A stretch of DNA of 64,000 nucleotides from Ciona savignyi. Its lineage: Eukaryota; Chordata; Ascidiacea; Phlebobranchia; Cionidae. Positions 13,589 through 26,140 of the stretch are shown here, in pieces. The notes under the pieces are model-generated. The model made no database searches. It was not told where the DNA came from and saw only the letters and a list, made by a program, of their open reading frames with translations. A program made the translations under genes and the position numbers. Where the stretch lies: the NCBI GenBank assembly GCA_000149265.1, contig CH002866.1, positions 766,915 through 830,914 of the forward strand. The letters run 5' to 3'. The stretch's first letter is position 1; every line of letters begins with the position of its first letter.

Positions 13589-15511
13589 CTAAGCGCAAAG
13601 GTCTCTTTTCAATGCAGCAATAATCTGATTGTGTGTTTCATCAAATCCTGTCAAGGCTGGGAGAAACCGGTTTGCTGATCTTCCTGCGATTTCAAGTAAG
13701 GTATTGTGCGCAATCGTTCGTCCGTTTACTGGTTCCACGCCCACTGCGTACGTCTGCGTGAACAAAAATGTGAGCCGGTGCAGATTTTGCCATTTTGGTA
13801 AAAAGCCGGACTGCTTGAAATAGGGTCGTACTGAACCAACGAATGTTTGTTTTATATAAATCTGGCATATATCGTCATTAAGGATAGGCTAGTCATCATG
13901 TCCTGTGTTTTTGCGAGTCTTTAACACGGGCATTTGTCAGATTACCATGTAGGCCTACCCAGCACATTTCTGTCCACTGGAGCCATGGTGATTTTTAGAA
14001 ACGCCATGCCCATAAAAATACCAAAAAGATCACTATAAACGTTAATAAAACTTTAAGAAAAATGTTAAATCACGGATCATTTTGTTACTAAATAGGGTAA
14101 TTATTTGTAAAAGTTATTTTTCTGAGAATCTATCTGAAGTGGTTTAACGGGCACGTCACTTTCCCCCTATGACACCGTGTATATTCAATGACGTGTTTTA
14201 ACTATTGTAGTTTTGCCGATTTTTGGCCTATTTGTAACGACAGGTCAAAATTTAAAACTAAACTAAAAAATAAGAAGTAGAACCTACACAGCCGCCCAAC
14301 AACGCCCTTATATCTTAGAGTTGGTCTCCAGGCCATGGACCGTACGCTGCAAAGCAGCTACAGTGGTACCCTTGTCCAGTTGCCTTACTTACCGTGACAT
14401 TTTGGTTTCGTAGTTCATTTGAAATAGTAAGCGCGTCGTCGTACGTCCTTCCATCTGTCACAGTCAGTATGACGTCTTTGTAGCCAACTCGGTTACCGCT
14501 AGACGGCGCTAAGCTGACGTCTCGGGCATGTCTCAAAGCTCGACCAACGTACGACCCTGTTGGGAAAACGAGGTGGTCAAACAGCGTTACTGGGTATGAT
14601 TGTTCGTTTTTGTTTTTAAAGCAGTTTTAAGTCGACATTATATCACATTTACAATAATTTAAGTTTAATAGACCTATATATGTAAAGTAGCAGTTGGGCA
14701 AAATAACGGTGCAAAATATCACAGAGATGTTTAAGGTAACTAGGCCTATATGTAAAGTTACAGAAAAAACAAAATATTGGTGGAAGAATATCATAAAAAA
14801 ATTATTTACCCCATCCTCTGTACGGTAAGTTTTGAATTTCTGCAACCATTGCTAATTCATTACCGGCGTAAGTGTTCAAGAAAAATTCTCTCGTTCGGTC
14901 GATTCGGCGGTTAAAACGAAACACAGAAAACCGTGCGTCTTCAGGTGTTACGCTAAAATTGCTGTTTAAAACAAGAATGGGATATTTGTATATTTTGAAC
15001 CACAAAGTTTTAAAGGGATTAAAAAGGCCTTCAGTTTTAATTGAATTCACTAGCACAAAAAATGGTAGAATGGTAATGGTAGACTTCTAAAGACCTTATA
15101 CATTTATCTTGTCGCACCATACAATTTTGCCCAAGTTTTGGTATAAATTATTCCGGTGTCTATATACAATTTTATGTTTTCACTACGCAAAATGTAAAGC
15201 CCATAAATATAGCTCGCCAGCCAAACTAAATTCAGTTTTTGTACCTGATGATACGAATGACAAGATTCTTGATATTTATCCAGTTTTGTGCGCCTGTTGA
15301 TGTCGAGGAATCGAGAGCAAACACGAAATCCATTTTCCCAAAGTCCGAACATTGTGCTGAAAGAAATTGCGATACCAGTTTCTCTGCTATAACCTAAGAT
15401 CCTAAGCTTTGGTCGTAAGTCTTATACGAACCTAAAGTTAGATAGCATCTTACCTTTGCTTGTATGAAAGAGTGCGAATCCAAACAAACTTATGACGATA
15501 ACAAACTTCAT
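13589..15511 (-). CDS. Small secreted single von Willebrand factor A domain protein
   Basis: Five exons on the minus strand, 15511-15454, 15356-15245, 14961-14810, 14556-14393 and 13753-13589 (stop 13591-13589), total 651 nt and 216 residues. The first 18-20 residues (MKFVIVISLFGFALFHTSK) look like a signal peptide. The rest is one VWA fold: MDFVFALDSSTSTG holds the metal-ion (MIDAS) motif DxSxS, RFSVFRFNRRID is the second strand, ILTVTDGRTYDD carries the later MIDAS Asp, and TYAVGVEP starts the last strand. VWA domains of this kind bind collagen or other matrix partners through a divalent cation. Unlike matrilins and collagens there is only one VWA and no EGF or coiled-coil. A minus-strand AATAAA lies at 13519-13514. 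Partner unknown. Confidence 0.88.
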
Positions 15512-16535
15512 TGTTTCGATTTCAATCTTTTTTTATTGATTCAGCCTACTGGAAACTTGTACAGAGTTTAGTCTTTTGTAATCAGCTATATTTATGAATA
15601 AAACACCGTCAAACGTTTGTAGAGACAAATAGACAATGTCACTAATATTTCCCACCACAACTGAAATGACTGTGTTACTAATCTGCAACGTCGCATTGAC
15701 TCGACATGTTTACGAATTTCACGTGGCGGTTGCCATTAAATACCGGTTTCAATTCGTTCAGTCATAATCGTGTTTAAGCTTTGTGTCACTGATGGACTTG
15801 TGATAGGCGTATCGATATACAAGTTTTATCTATACTTCACATTTTTAGCCACCCAAATAGGTAATGGTTTAAATTCAGATTTGAATACATTTACGGTTTG
15901 AAATTTGTCTATAAAGCCTATAAACGTGAAATACACTCATCTACCAAAACCCTGTCAAAGAAGTAGGCCTACATTTATTTCATGACCAAGCTGAAACAAC
16001 TAACAATTTCATGTATACTGTATCGGCTTACACTTGCTGCTAATGATTCGAGAATACATAGGCTACACAAATTGAAAGGTATAAGACAACAGCGACGACT
16101 GGTACCACTTCTGCTTGTATTATATATATTTTGGTTCATAAATTAATATTCTTACCGGAAGTTTAACCACATAATTTGTCTGTAATTACCTACAAATTAT
16201 TCCCGTAATTAGGGATGGTCTGACTTTGCTGATATCTAAACACAGTCCGATTATTAAAAACGGCATATTATAACATTTTTAGCTATATAAGTATTATACA
16301 GTTATCGAATATAATAACTATAATCTTATAGCACGAAACAGAGTTCATCAGTTTAACCCGGCAGTAAATGTATTTGTATTCGATTCCATTTTTTGGATTA
16401 TGTTATATTGTAAATGATAGTCTATAATTCTATATATATAGACCCTAACGGGATGTAGTCTGTTTAAATTAAAGGCAAGTAATATATGCCTTTTACGCCT
16501 GCAACACACTTATAAAGCACAACTGAGCCCACTGT
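15512..16535. other. Non-coding gap
   Basis: 5' flank of the VWA gene. AT-rich, no convincing coding signal or repeat seen. Confidence 0.5.
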
Positions 16536-16690
16536 CCGACCTAATAGCTTAGTGGCTTGGTGCGTTGTCTTTCAGCCGACGGTTTGTAGACTCAGAACTC
16601 GTCGCTAGCTAGACGCTTGTGTTCTTGGGCGAAGAACATAGCGGACATTGACCGAACCCAGTAGATTATTGGCTTATACTAAATTGATGA
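16536..16690 (+). repeat. tRNA-derived SINE, diverged copy
   Basis: Shares with the other copies the order box A (TAGCTTAGTGGCTTGGTGCG), GAACTCGTCGCTAGCT, TTCTTGGGCGAAG and GCGGACATTGACCGAACCCA. It is fused to the transposon ORF relic starting at 16648. Confidence 0.6.
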
Positions 16691-17210
16691 AACGTTTTAA
16701 TCACGCTCAATATAGTCGTGCATTTGCAAGTTTAGGGGAAACGGAAGATGTTGAATCCGTAACGCTCCAAATCCTTGAAAAGTTCGTTTGTAGAATGTAT
16801 GGGATGAAGAACAACACTTCGGTCAATGATGCACGTTTACATGCGTTGAAAGCATATAGTCCTCAAAATACGTGTAAACCTATGAATGATATTAAAGGAA
16901 TCACTGCCGGCACACTGCCACCGTGTGCTGCGTCTCTGCATCAGAAAATACTGCGAACAAATTACGTTTCCAGTATTTGGCAAATGCGCATTCCTGTCAC
17001 CCCCCGTCTTTGCTATCAGAAAATTGTGACTGGACATTGGTAGATAAGCAGTATTCTTTGTGCTGGTATCATGGCGACTATGTTCCTCCTTCATGTGATA
17101 CCATGATAAACGAGCACATCAGCGACAACATCGACACAGATGACACTACACTAAGTGAATATGATAATACTAACGAACACCATTCATTGAGTGATTACGA
17201 TTCTGACTAA
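16648..17210 (+). pseudogene. Frameshifted relic of a transposon-associated ORF
   Basis: An open stretch from 16648 (131 residues) and a second in another frame (16923-17207) read as one protein broken by a frameshift near 16985. The first part has LEKFVCRMYGMKNNTSVNDARLHALK and LPPCAASLHQKILRTNYVSSIW; the second continues ANAHSCHPPSLLSENCDW and LCWYHGDYVPPS. The pattern VCxMYG...VN(D/E)xRxxLF...LPPCxxxLxxHxxRxNYxxxIW recurs, from memory of the family, in uncharacterised dispersed ORFs of many invertebrates that are probably mobile-element cargo. A SINE-like fragment fuses at its 5' end. Function of the parent ORF is not known to me. Confidence 0.45.
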
Positions 17211-17559
17211 TTGAGTGATTACGAAATGATTTCCGATAAATCTTTTAAATATAATCTGTAACATAAGTAAATTACAGTTCATGTGATTGTCGCCGATGTA
17301 AAATCGTACTTAGTGGATTTATTAAAAAACTTGCCAAAAAATAAGTGAAAAATCCAATTGTAAAAGAAGCTGACCACTACAATTATCTTGAATAATGCGT
17401 TTTACCTTCATTTCCTAACTGTTTTGATAAATTGCGCCTAAGTAAATTTTTATTTTTAAATTTGTAATTAAACTCATCGCTTTTATTCTTTTGTGGCTAT
17501 AAAAAGCACAGTTCCTTACGCAATTTAAGGTATTAGTGAGATTATAACCCTAAAAGTTT

Positions 17560-18005
17560 GTCGGTTTCACTTGTTTTTGGCATATTAATATATTTCTTTC
17601 GTGTAAAGCATATATTGTTCCTGATCGTTATGACGTCATGTTAACCTGTTTTGAAAGGGGCAGTGCAGTAATTAGGGTCTGACGAGGACTTTGCCCCTGA
17701 AAATTAAGTCAGCTAAATCATTTTGGATATGTACTTTGCTGTATCTTCGATTTCCAATAGGTTTCATCCTTGTTCGTTATGACGTCATCAATCGCCCTTT
17801 TTGGTCGCACAATTGGGACCAGCTGACCAGGTCTTTGCCCCCGAAATTTTTGTCAGTTTCACTTGTTTTATTTATAGTATGTTTATGGCTTTCTTTTTAA
17901 ATAAATTTCATTCTTGTACTTTTGACGTTACTGATTGACCCCTTTGGGGCTAAAATGGGGTAACGTAGCGCTTATACGCCCCCGGTCCGAACCAGCTGAC
18001 AAACA
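17560..18005 (+). repeat. Degenerate tandem repeat with TGACGTCA palindromes
   Basis: About three diverged units (near 17560-17720, 17745-17890, 17895-18005) share a run of CTTGTTCGTTATGACGTCAT, a stretch like ATTGACCCCTTTGGGGC, GACCAGCTGACCAG and TTTGCCCCCGAAA. The CRE/ATF palindrome TGACGTCA is intact at 17631-17638 and 17780-17787 and damaged in the third unit. Confidence 0.5.
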
Positions 18006-18156
18006 AAAAATGAACGTTCATAGAATAATTAACCAAATTCGCATATGAAACCTTTTGTTCTCGATGACGTTCTAAAATTCGTGCTGAGCTCTCGGACTAA
18101 TACACCTGTAGGTCTGTAGGCTTATTGTTCGTCAGTCTATTAGAAATCAAATCAAA

Positions 18157-18260
18157 AGTTGGAAAATGACGGCAAAATAACAGTAGTTAAAACACGTCTA
18201 TAATTCAATCTATTGTTATTACTTTAAGTATATTTAGACGTGGCCGCCAAAACTAATATA
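18157..18260. repeat. LINE 3'-tail fragment
   Basis: Contains GGAAAATGACGGCAAAATAA, GTTAAAACACGTC and GACGTGGCCGCCAAAA, matching in order the tail of the LINE at 53631-53812 and the fragment at 50-150. Confidence 0.6.
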
Positions 18261-18355
18261 TAAAAAATAAAACTTGAAAAATAAATGTTTAAATCAAAAG
18301 TAGGCTATCACTTTTTACATCGATGACGATAAAATATGCATAATCTTATTATACA

Positions 18356-18911
18356 CAGTGGAACCCCGCTTGAAGACCACCTCGATAACACGACCACTTC
18401 ATTATTAGGACCACTTTAGTGCGGCCCGAAATAATTTACTATGGTAATGCATTGCATTCTGTTTTAATAACGCGACCACCCCGGTTTCCAGACCAGGACC
18501 GCCATATTTTGGTTCAAAACGTTAAATTTGACTCCGCTTAAGTGACCATATGTGTTAAATAATTTGCCTTTGTCACCAAAATAACAAGGTTAAATTTCTT
18601 TTATGATTAAAACAATAAGAATAAACACACAAAACACAAAAAATGTGGCAAACACACAAAAAATGTGGCAAAGCACACAAAAAAATGTGGCAAACAGAAC
18701 TGAATCATATATACAAGATAAACTTTAGTATTAAATTTATTTTGCAGTGTCTGATAAAAATAATGGCATTTGGTGAAAATTTAGTAAAATGCACACGTTT
18801 AAGCTGCATATGACGACAATTTGCTCAAAATTCACTTACACGACCACCCAGCTAACGCAACCGCTTGATGACGGTCCCATAGGTGGTAAGGTAAGCGGGG
18901 TTGTACACTTG
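18356..18911 (-). mobile_element. MITE, pogo/Tigger-like ends, full-length copy 1
   Basis: Begins CAGTGGAACCCCGCTTGAAG and ends with a damaged inverted terminal repeat (AAGCGGGGTTGTACACTTG). The inside matches the element at 42111-42651 in reverse orientation (GACCACCTCGATAACACGAC, CCGGTTTCCAGACCAGGACC). It contains a local triplication of about 21 bp, ACACAAAAAATGTGGCAA, at 18630-18695 that the other copy lacks. Confidence 0.75.
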
Positions 18912-19533
18912 TATTGTATAATAATTTTGATCCCCACCGCCAGAAAACAAATGGCAGATCCATTCTCTTTCGTGCTTTTATTTTTTGGACAGAAGAAAAA
19001 AGGTTGAACGGAAGGAGAAAATTACAAGACGTGACTTGGCAAAAATACAGTGACGTAATAAAAGATGCCCAGGGAGTACACCACGTGACTATTTGTTGGT
19101 GACTTTGTGTTATGCATCTGAGTCACAATGATACGCAAATTTTACTTTTTAACAATTTGTTACACACCATATGCGAGTAATAGCGAATGTAATCAAAAAC
19201 GTAAAGGTAGTATGATCGTCTAAGAGCAGTGTTTGGTAAATTTACGATTCAAGTGTTCCCTCTTTTGTATGTTTAGTACCAAGAAGGTGTTATTTACATG
19301 CCAGTTAAGGCAGTTATTAGCTGTATGTATATACATTAGCCATCTACAGTATAATGCAAAATACTTACAGAACGTGATTATCTCTATTTAAAAGGTGTAA
19401 TAATGTGTGTAATAACTAATTACAGTAATGTAGAGCCTGCTTAGCCGACACTTTGAACTGATTGCTGGTGAATTGTAACTGTGTGCCATTTTGTACATGC
19501 CTGAACTATTGCATCTTTGCATGTACCTTCAAC
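18912..19533. other. Upstream region of MED20
   Basis: No gene seen. Short open stretches at 18914-19102 lack codon or family support. Confidence 0.5.
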
Positions 19534-20142
19534 ATGGGTGTCGCATATGTTTCTCTCTGGAAAGTTCCAGAAGGCCAGAATGTTCAGCAAAATATTGAAG
19601 AATTGCACAAACTAGTCGAACAACTTGGAGCTAAAAAGACGGGACTCTTCACAGTTGAATGTGATTCGTATCACGCAGTCAACGTTCCCAATAGCAAAAC
19701 GCTGCACTTGCTGAACAGCACAGAGTATCCTGCATCCAGATTCGCATGCTTTGAAGATGGGCCTTCTATAGTCTCAGATGTTATGCTGTCTAGTTTTTTG
19801 TCCAAACTGCGGTCAATCTGGCAACCAAGAAAGGGGGGCCGAATCGAAAGCAAAGGACACCGTTATGAACTTGGCGACTTTGTCTTGAAAACTGGGATTA
19901 TATCAATGGGGCCGAGCACCAAAGGGATTTCCTTGGAAGTCGAATACACACCGTGCATCTACCCTTGTGATTGCTGGGGTGTAATAACCGAATTGTTAAA
20001 AGGATTTGTCGAGGAAAACATGTCAACAAACATGCCGACTTTAGTGTTGGACAAATCAAAAGAAATCTACACGCCCGAACTTACAATGCAACAATATGTG
20101 GAGATGTTTAATAAAATAAGGAAAACAAATGTAGCTCGATGA
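19534..20142 (+). CDS. MED20: Mediator of RNA polymerase II transcription subunit 20
   Basis: An uninterrupted frame of 203 codons (202 residues; human MED20 is about 212). The chosen start is the ATG at 19534, giving MGVAYVSLWKVPEGQNVQQ, because MED20 proteins begin M-G-V. The longer frame from 19462 adds a cysteine-rich leader with no counterpart in the family. Further family features are LGAKKTGLFTVECDSYHA, the central LNSTEYPASRFACFE, and GDFVLKTGIISMGPSTKGISLEVEY. MED20 sits in the head module of Mediator with MED18 and MED8 and transmits activator signals to RNA polymerase II in the nucleus. The coding region has no intron here. The next gene starts only 175 bp downstream on the same strand. 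Confidence 0.93.
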   Translation: MGVAYVSLWKVPEGQNVQQNIEELHKLVEQLGAKKTGLFTVECDSYHAVNVPNSKTLHLLNSTEYPASRFACFEDGPSIVSDVMLSSFLSKLRSIWQPRKGGRIESKGHRYELGDFVLKTGIISMGPSTKGISLEVEYTPCIYPCDCWGVITELLKGFVEENMSTNMPTLVLDKSKEIYTPELTMQQYVEMFNKIRKTNVAR

Positions 20143-20317
20143 CAATGTTACTTTGTTTATCATTCACACTGCCTTTTTTGCCTTTTTATGTTTTATTCTT
20201 GGTGCCAGAAACATCATTTTGAAATAGCAATCATTTATCTCACTTCATCTTTTTACAAAAAGATATAGGTACTGGTTACATTTAAACATAGTTTTATATT
20301 TATTGTGGGGTTTTAAC

Positions 20318-23300
20318 ATGGCAGAAATACAAAGTGAATCATTGGAACAGTTGCCAAAGTAAGATTTTAATGTATATAAATATCATTACGCTTCTCAGGG
20401 TTAATCGGTATAGTTTTTAGATTGTGGAATGTACCTAGATCTTACATATAATGTGGTATTTGGTTTATAAATATAATACCATAATCCAAATAATTGCTGG
20501 CTGAATTTAAATTAATCCTTTTGTTATCCCAACCATAATCAAAATTCCCTCTGTATATAATCTTTCAATTATGCAGACAGCTCTGCAAATCTTTAATTAG
20601 TATTTGGTACGCTACTGTGATTTCCCATCTTAATCACTGCCTGTGTTTTTCTAGCAATCCTGAGCAATGTAGTTGGTGGAGAAGTTGGTGTAAATGGAAA
20701 CCGACCTCTGCAAATCATCTTGTCGACGCAGAAAATAAAATGTTGCAGTGTAAGACATTGATCCAAATTTTTTTATATAATTCCGTGCCCGGTTTCGTTA
20801 TGTACTAGTTTCGCTGTGTATTTTTTGTGTATAGGTATTAGTAGTACCTATACAAAAGTAGTACCTATGTAGTACCGGTACCGTACTACAGTCTTTTGAA
20901 TTGTACAAATATGTCTATGACCGGGAATCTGAGATAATCGAGATTAGGCGATATATAATTTTGTGAAAATATGTAGATTGTCAGGTATTAGTTAATTGAT
21001 CAATACTTTGATTGAAAACATAGTCCTGTATTATCCACACACCTAACAGCCTTAGTTGCTTTAAATGTACAACTTACACACAAACATTGTATTTAAATTT
21101 CTTTATTGTGCATTACATTTTAGTTATTAAATCTTCCATTGAAAAGAAGCTGGTCAAGCTACCGAGTGGTCAAAGTCTATGGACACTAATGGTGAACCGA
21201 AAAATCTCGACTAAAGTTCCAATTGTCATGGTTCACGGTTTTGCAGGGGGAGTTGGATTGTGGGTAAGTTTTTAATATGGTTTAAACTTTTGAGATAAGT
21301 TTAAGATGATCCTGTGAAAAAGCAGTTGTGCTATTTTGCAATGTTAACATGATTTATATCTTTCATTCCATTACACCGTGCAAATAAAAAACTGTCACAT
21401 TAAACCATGATGCCAAAATAAAACGGGAGAAAAAAACAACAATAAAAAGAAGTAATATCACACATTGCTCTTTAAGGAAAATATTATAAGTAACTTAGCT
21501 ACGAATACAGTACAAAGTTGCTGTCTTTGCCTAACCTTGTAATTTCCTTTAGTGCATGAACCTTGATTCTCTGAGCAAACGTCGGCCATTGTACGCATTC
21601 GATCTTCTTGGCTTCGGACGAAGCAGCCGCCCTAAATTTGGAAGTGATCCAAATGGTGCTGAAAAAATGTTTATTCAATCAATTGAGGAATGGAGAGAAG
21701 CCTTAAAGCTTGATAAAATGATCTTGCTTGGCCACAGCTTCGGCGGTTATCTTGTGAGCAGCTATGCTCTTCAGTATCCGGAAAGGTGATATGATTTTAA
21801 TATTGCAGTCTTTATAAATATAAATATATATATATATATATAGCTGGTATGTGAGTTTTGACATTAATTTCAAAAGACATATATATTTTTACACAACTTA
21901 TTTCGAAATTCATAAAACCAACAGTGATATCTTGTTGTGATGACAAAATAAGATAAATGTAACCAAAGAAAATATCGGACACTGCTTAAAATCCAATTGT
22001 TCCAGCCCACTAAATACCCAAATGTTGGGAATAAACTTATTCACTGTTACCATTTTTTCATTTCAGGGTAAAAAGTTTAATCCTGGTTGACCCATGGGGA
22101 TTCCCGTCACAAGATCCAGATAGTGAACGGGCCCGTCAAATCCCAATCTGGATACGAGCGGTTGTTAGAATCCTTAGTCCATTTAACCCACTTGGGGTCG
22201 TAAGGGCAGCTGGACCATGGGGTAAGGAGATAAATTATTAGATTGAGTGTAATCTCATGGATAAATACACACAATAGTCATTGTAATTGAACAAGTAATT
22301 ATATTCTTATTAATTCCAATGGTTATTTTTTATTGGCTGATTGTATTGATAATTTTCTGTAAGGTGGGTAAAAAATTGATGTTAACAAACCATTAATACA
22401 ACTAACTACTGAACTTAATATATTAAGTGAGTAGTAAGATAAAAATCACCCACAAACTTCCCGACTAACAATGTATATTAGTGTATATTAAAATTCCGAC
22501 TAAAAATGTATATTAGTACATGGGTAAAATATTTCCAATTTATTTTAATGCTTATAGAGTACACTTATCCATTTTTAAACATTAATTTTCCCTGCAGAGA
22601 CCTCAACTACAAAGCTTTTACAGAATGTTTATTTAATTGTTAGATAATATGCCTTAGTTAAGTTTTAGTTTCTTCATTTATGTGAAGAAGTTCTAACATT
22701 ATTAACACTATTAAAAAAGAAAAAGATATATTTTAAAATGACAGTGCTTAAAACACTCGCATATATAAATTTGAATAGGTAATGTAGATAAAACATAAGA
22801 TAATTGAAACATAAACGTTATTTAAAATATAATAAGATAAAGTAGATAGCAAGCAATTGATACAGTATCTTTAATTTTAAACACATCTTTCCGTTTTTAA
22901 AAAGTAGCAATCATAATAGATCATAATTAATAATCGTAAGCAGATCATGCTGCTTTATTTATGATTCATTTATTATAGAATTAAATTAACAATTGCCTCT
23001 TCCCCATGAAAATTAATATTTATTTATTTATAATTTGCATCTTTAGATTGTAAACATGAATCAAAAACACAAACCTTATAGCAGTAGTTATTGCAGTCTA
23101 ACTAAGTAATAATTTCCAAAAATACCAGTGGTAATTGCTAACTGTAATTATCAGAGTGCTTTTTTTATAATAAAATTTTTATTTTTTGCTGTAACTATTT
23201 GGTATATTATTCTTTTACGTTTTTGTGCCACGTTTTTTTACCATTTTGTGCCACTAGGTATAACGTAGCTAATCGAAAATGTTATTTGCAGGACCTGGTT

Positions 23301-25295
23301 TGATTAAAAGGGCGCGCGCAGACTTTAAGGCCAGATATCCGGAAGTGAGTGAACAAGATGAAAACGCAATTTTCGAGTACATCTACCACTGTAATGCAGG
23401 CTCTCCAAGGTATAGGCTACTAAATTTTGTCCTGGTTTGTTTTATACTAATGTTAATGATGGTTGTATTTATTATTAAGTAAGGTTGTCGCAGCTTTTGC
23501 AATGTGATTTACTCATGTATATTCAATAGGCCTAAAGCATTTTTTTATTAATTTGACAAAATCTTTGGGATTAAATTAGCATCCATTAATTACTTGGCCT
23601 AAGGACACAACCACCCAGGAAGTGACTGGGATGAAAACAGATCATGTCACCTCCCAGAATATTACCCTTGACTTTATCTATCTATTATAGTTTTATCTTA
23701 ACATTTTTAGATTAAGAGTATTTTTTTTTATTTTCCGTTGTGTAAGTATGTGTCCTTTTAATACCACTTTTTAAAATATCAAATCTGAACTAACCAAACC
23801 ATGATTTTATTTTACAGTGGAGAATCAGCTTTCAGAAATATGAACCAGGGTTTGGGATATGCATACAAGCCAATGTTAACTAGAATAGGTTGGTAAAAAC
23901 AATTTAACGTTTTTTATTTTATTATTTGCCTACAATAGCCTGTGTTACGGAATGGTGGCATGAGTGTGTTTTTTTACAAAGTCGTTTCTAAAAGCTAAAA
24001 ATCATCCTAAAGTAAACAAGGTCTGTGTGAATAGTACAGAGAGCCTCACCTTAATACACAAACTTACCTTGTATACATAAGTATCCTCAAAATCCTAACT
24101 CTGCACATGTTGGGCCGAAAATCCTTAATGCAATTTGACCTTATTCTCGCCATTTGAACGATAAGTTTTTTTGGTGAATGGTTATAGATGTCACAAAGTG
24201 CATCAAAGCATGTTTTTTACAAGAAAGTGTGCACAAGGTCGGTTAATTAAGACTACTTTATTCATGATTATGTGAAAAAATAAACTCTAGTACTAACAGT
24301 ATTATTTTTTAGCACTGAGTTTTCATGCCCATTGGCTTTTAATTACACCAATGAATGCTTAAAAATCACCCAAAATTTATTTTCTACCGTTTAAAACAAC
24401 GGGTATAAACTATTTAATAAGCAGTCAAACCTATAAAATAGTTATCCCCGTTATTTTTACCTCCGCGATACGGTTGGTCCCGAAAAGTTAAAGGTTTATC
24501 AAAATTAATATTTCACACTTTAGGTGCATTATGTAATGAAGTTCCATTGACTTTTGTGTATGGGGCTCGATCATGGATGGACATCAGCTCAGGACACGAA
24601 ACTCAAAACCTTCTACCTAATAACCATGTTGAAGTATATGTAAGTTGTTTAAATGATTATTGTTTACATTATTTAGAGTGTAAAATATTTATACTTTTAA
24701 ATTATTTAAAACTCGCTGTTAAATATTGGCCACATTCACAAAGTTTGGCGGTTATTGTGCTCTCTAAATCATGCATGGTTGAATGTTTTAAACATTTTAT
24801 GAGATTAGTAAATGTAATAATTTCACCTTGGTGATTTGGTGGGCAAAGATAGGATATTAATGTTTATTTCCGTATATGGGAAAACCAAGGGGGTTTACAC
24901 TGGCAATTGACGGATCATCTCACGCCCATCGTCGGGTTACCGGAGATATTGCATTGTGTTGTGAATGATTGGGACATTCCTTTAATTTGGTACTACCTAT
25001 TAATCCGATTGGTTTAGGCGATGTCTTTTAAGTTTTTTGCTTAAGGACACAACTGAATAGCTAGCGACCAGTTTCATACCTGCAACCCTTTCGACTGAAA
25101 GGACCAGTTTCATACCCGCAGGCCGCAACCCTTAGACCCACATTCACTGTGCAGATAAAATAACTTTAATAACCAGATTTTGAACTAGACTTTTTTTTGT
25201 TTCAGTCCGTCAAAGGCGCTGGGCATCACGTCTACGCTGATCGGCCAGAATTATTTCACGAGATCATAGACACAATTTGTGATGGCATCGACTGA
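20318..25295 (+). CDS. ABHD4: ABHD4/ABHD5-type alpha/beta hydrolase with intact catalytic serine
   Basis: Nine exons, 20318-20358, 20655-20749, 21124-21263, 21553-21785, 22067-22221, 23292-23409, 23818-23888, 24524-24639, 25206-25295, give 1059 nt and 352 residues (family 342-349). The N-terminal [17 protein letters not shown] matches the family's conserved opening. [15 protein letters not shown] is the oxyanion-loop HG motif, [19 protein letters not shown] carries the nucleophile elbow, LVDPWGFP and VYGARSWMD hold the acidic positions, and [12 protein letters not shown] has the catalytic His and the HX4D motif. ABHD4 hydrolyses N-acyl phosphatidylethanolamines. ABHD5 (CGI-58) has Asn instead of the nucleophile Ser and is a lipase co-activator. 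The Ser here argues for an ABHD4-like hydrolase, but the gene could be a pre-duplication ABHD4/5 ancestor. AATAAA lies at 25920-25925. Confidence 0.9.
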
Positions 25296-26140
25296 TTATG
25301 CTGTCACACATATTTATATCAGCATTTTTGTAAATACTTTCGTTTAAGATGATTAACAGTAATTTTAATGAAAAAGAACCAAGTTTTTGTGTAGTATATA
25401 TTGTTCTCTTTTCCCCTTAACGTGCCTCCAATACCTTTCCTTTAATTGTGTACCCGAATACTTTTCCTTTAATCAGGAGTACTGTCTTTTGTTTTAGTAT
25501 TTGTTTATATTTTTGTAGTAATTACACAGACTTTAGAGTTGAATGTCAAGTTAACTTCAAAACAGTATAAATAATAACTTTAAAACAGTATAATTAATAA
25601 CTCCAAAACAGTATAATTAATAACTCCAAAACAGTATAAATAATAACTCCAAAACAGTATAATTAATAACCTAAAAACAGCGTAATTCAGATTAGAAATT
25701 TGAGTCTTGGGCTTATAATTGACAAAATGTCAATATAGCTCTAAATAGTAACAATTTTAGTTTTTAATTCTATTTTATGTATGTTGAGTATTTAATGTGT
25801 GCCTAAAACTACTTACAATGTCATTTTCTACGTTTTATGCATATTTAACCATACTCCAGATATACAACAGTGTAATTGTTCCCTTTGCTATTTTTTGAAC
25901 TCGAACGATTATCTTGTTAAATAAATTCATTTGTGTTTGCTTTCAAAAGTAAAATAAAATGTGTACCCTTTATAAACGACTGTTTGTGTGCTTTTATACG
26001 GTGAGTATTGAAAGGCGCGATTTTGACCTGATGTCATCCAAATTAAGGTTATGTATGTTTACAAAATACGTCATCGATAGTAACTGTTGCTTATGGTCTA
26101 CGTTGCACCCGGTACGATTTGATTTAAAAAGCCCGCAACC
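25296..26140. other. ABHD 3' flank and NAGK upstream region
   Basis: Contains the minisatellite at 25552-25686, AATAAA at 25920-25925 and the NAGK promoter region. No coding signal. Confidence 0.5.
25552..25686. repeat. Minisatellite, about 23-24 bp unit, 5-6 copies
   Basis: Units of the form AAAACAGTATAATTAATAACTCC repeat with alternation between ATTAATAA and AATAATAA. It lies in the 3' flank of the ABHD4/5-like gene, about 250 bp after its stop. Confidence 0.85.

Noticed and set aside
19462..19533. Upstream start of the MED20 frame
   Set aside because: The extra Cys-rich leader has no counterpart, while M-G-V at 19534 is the conserved start.
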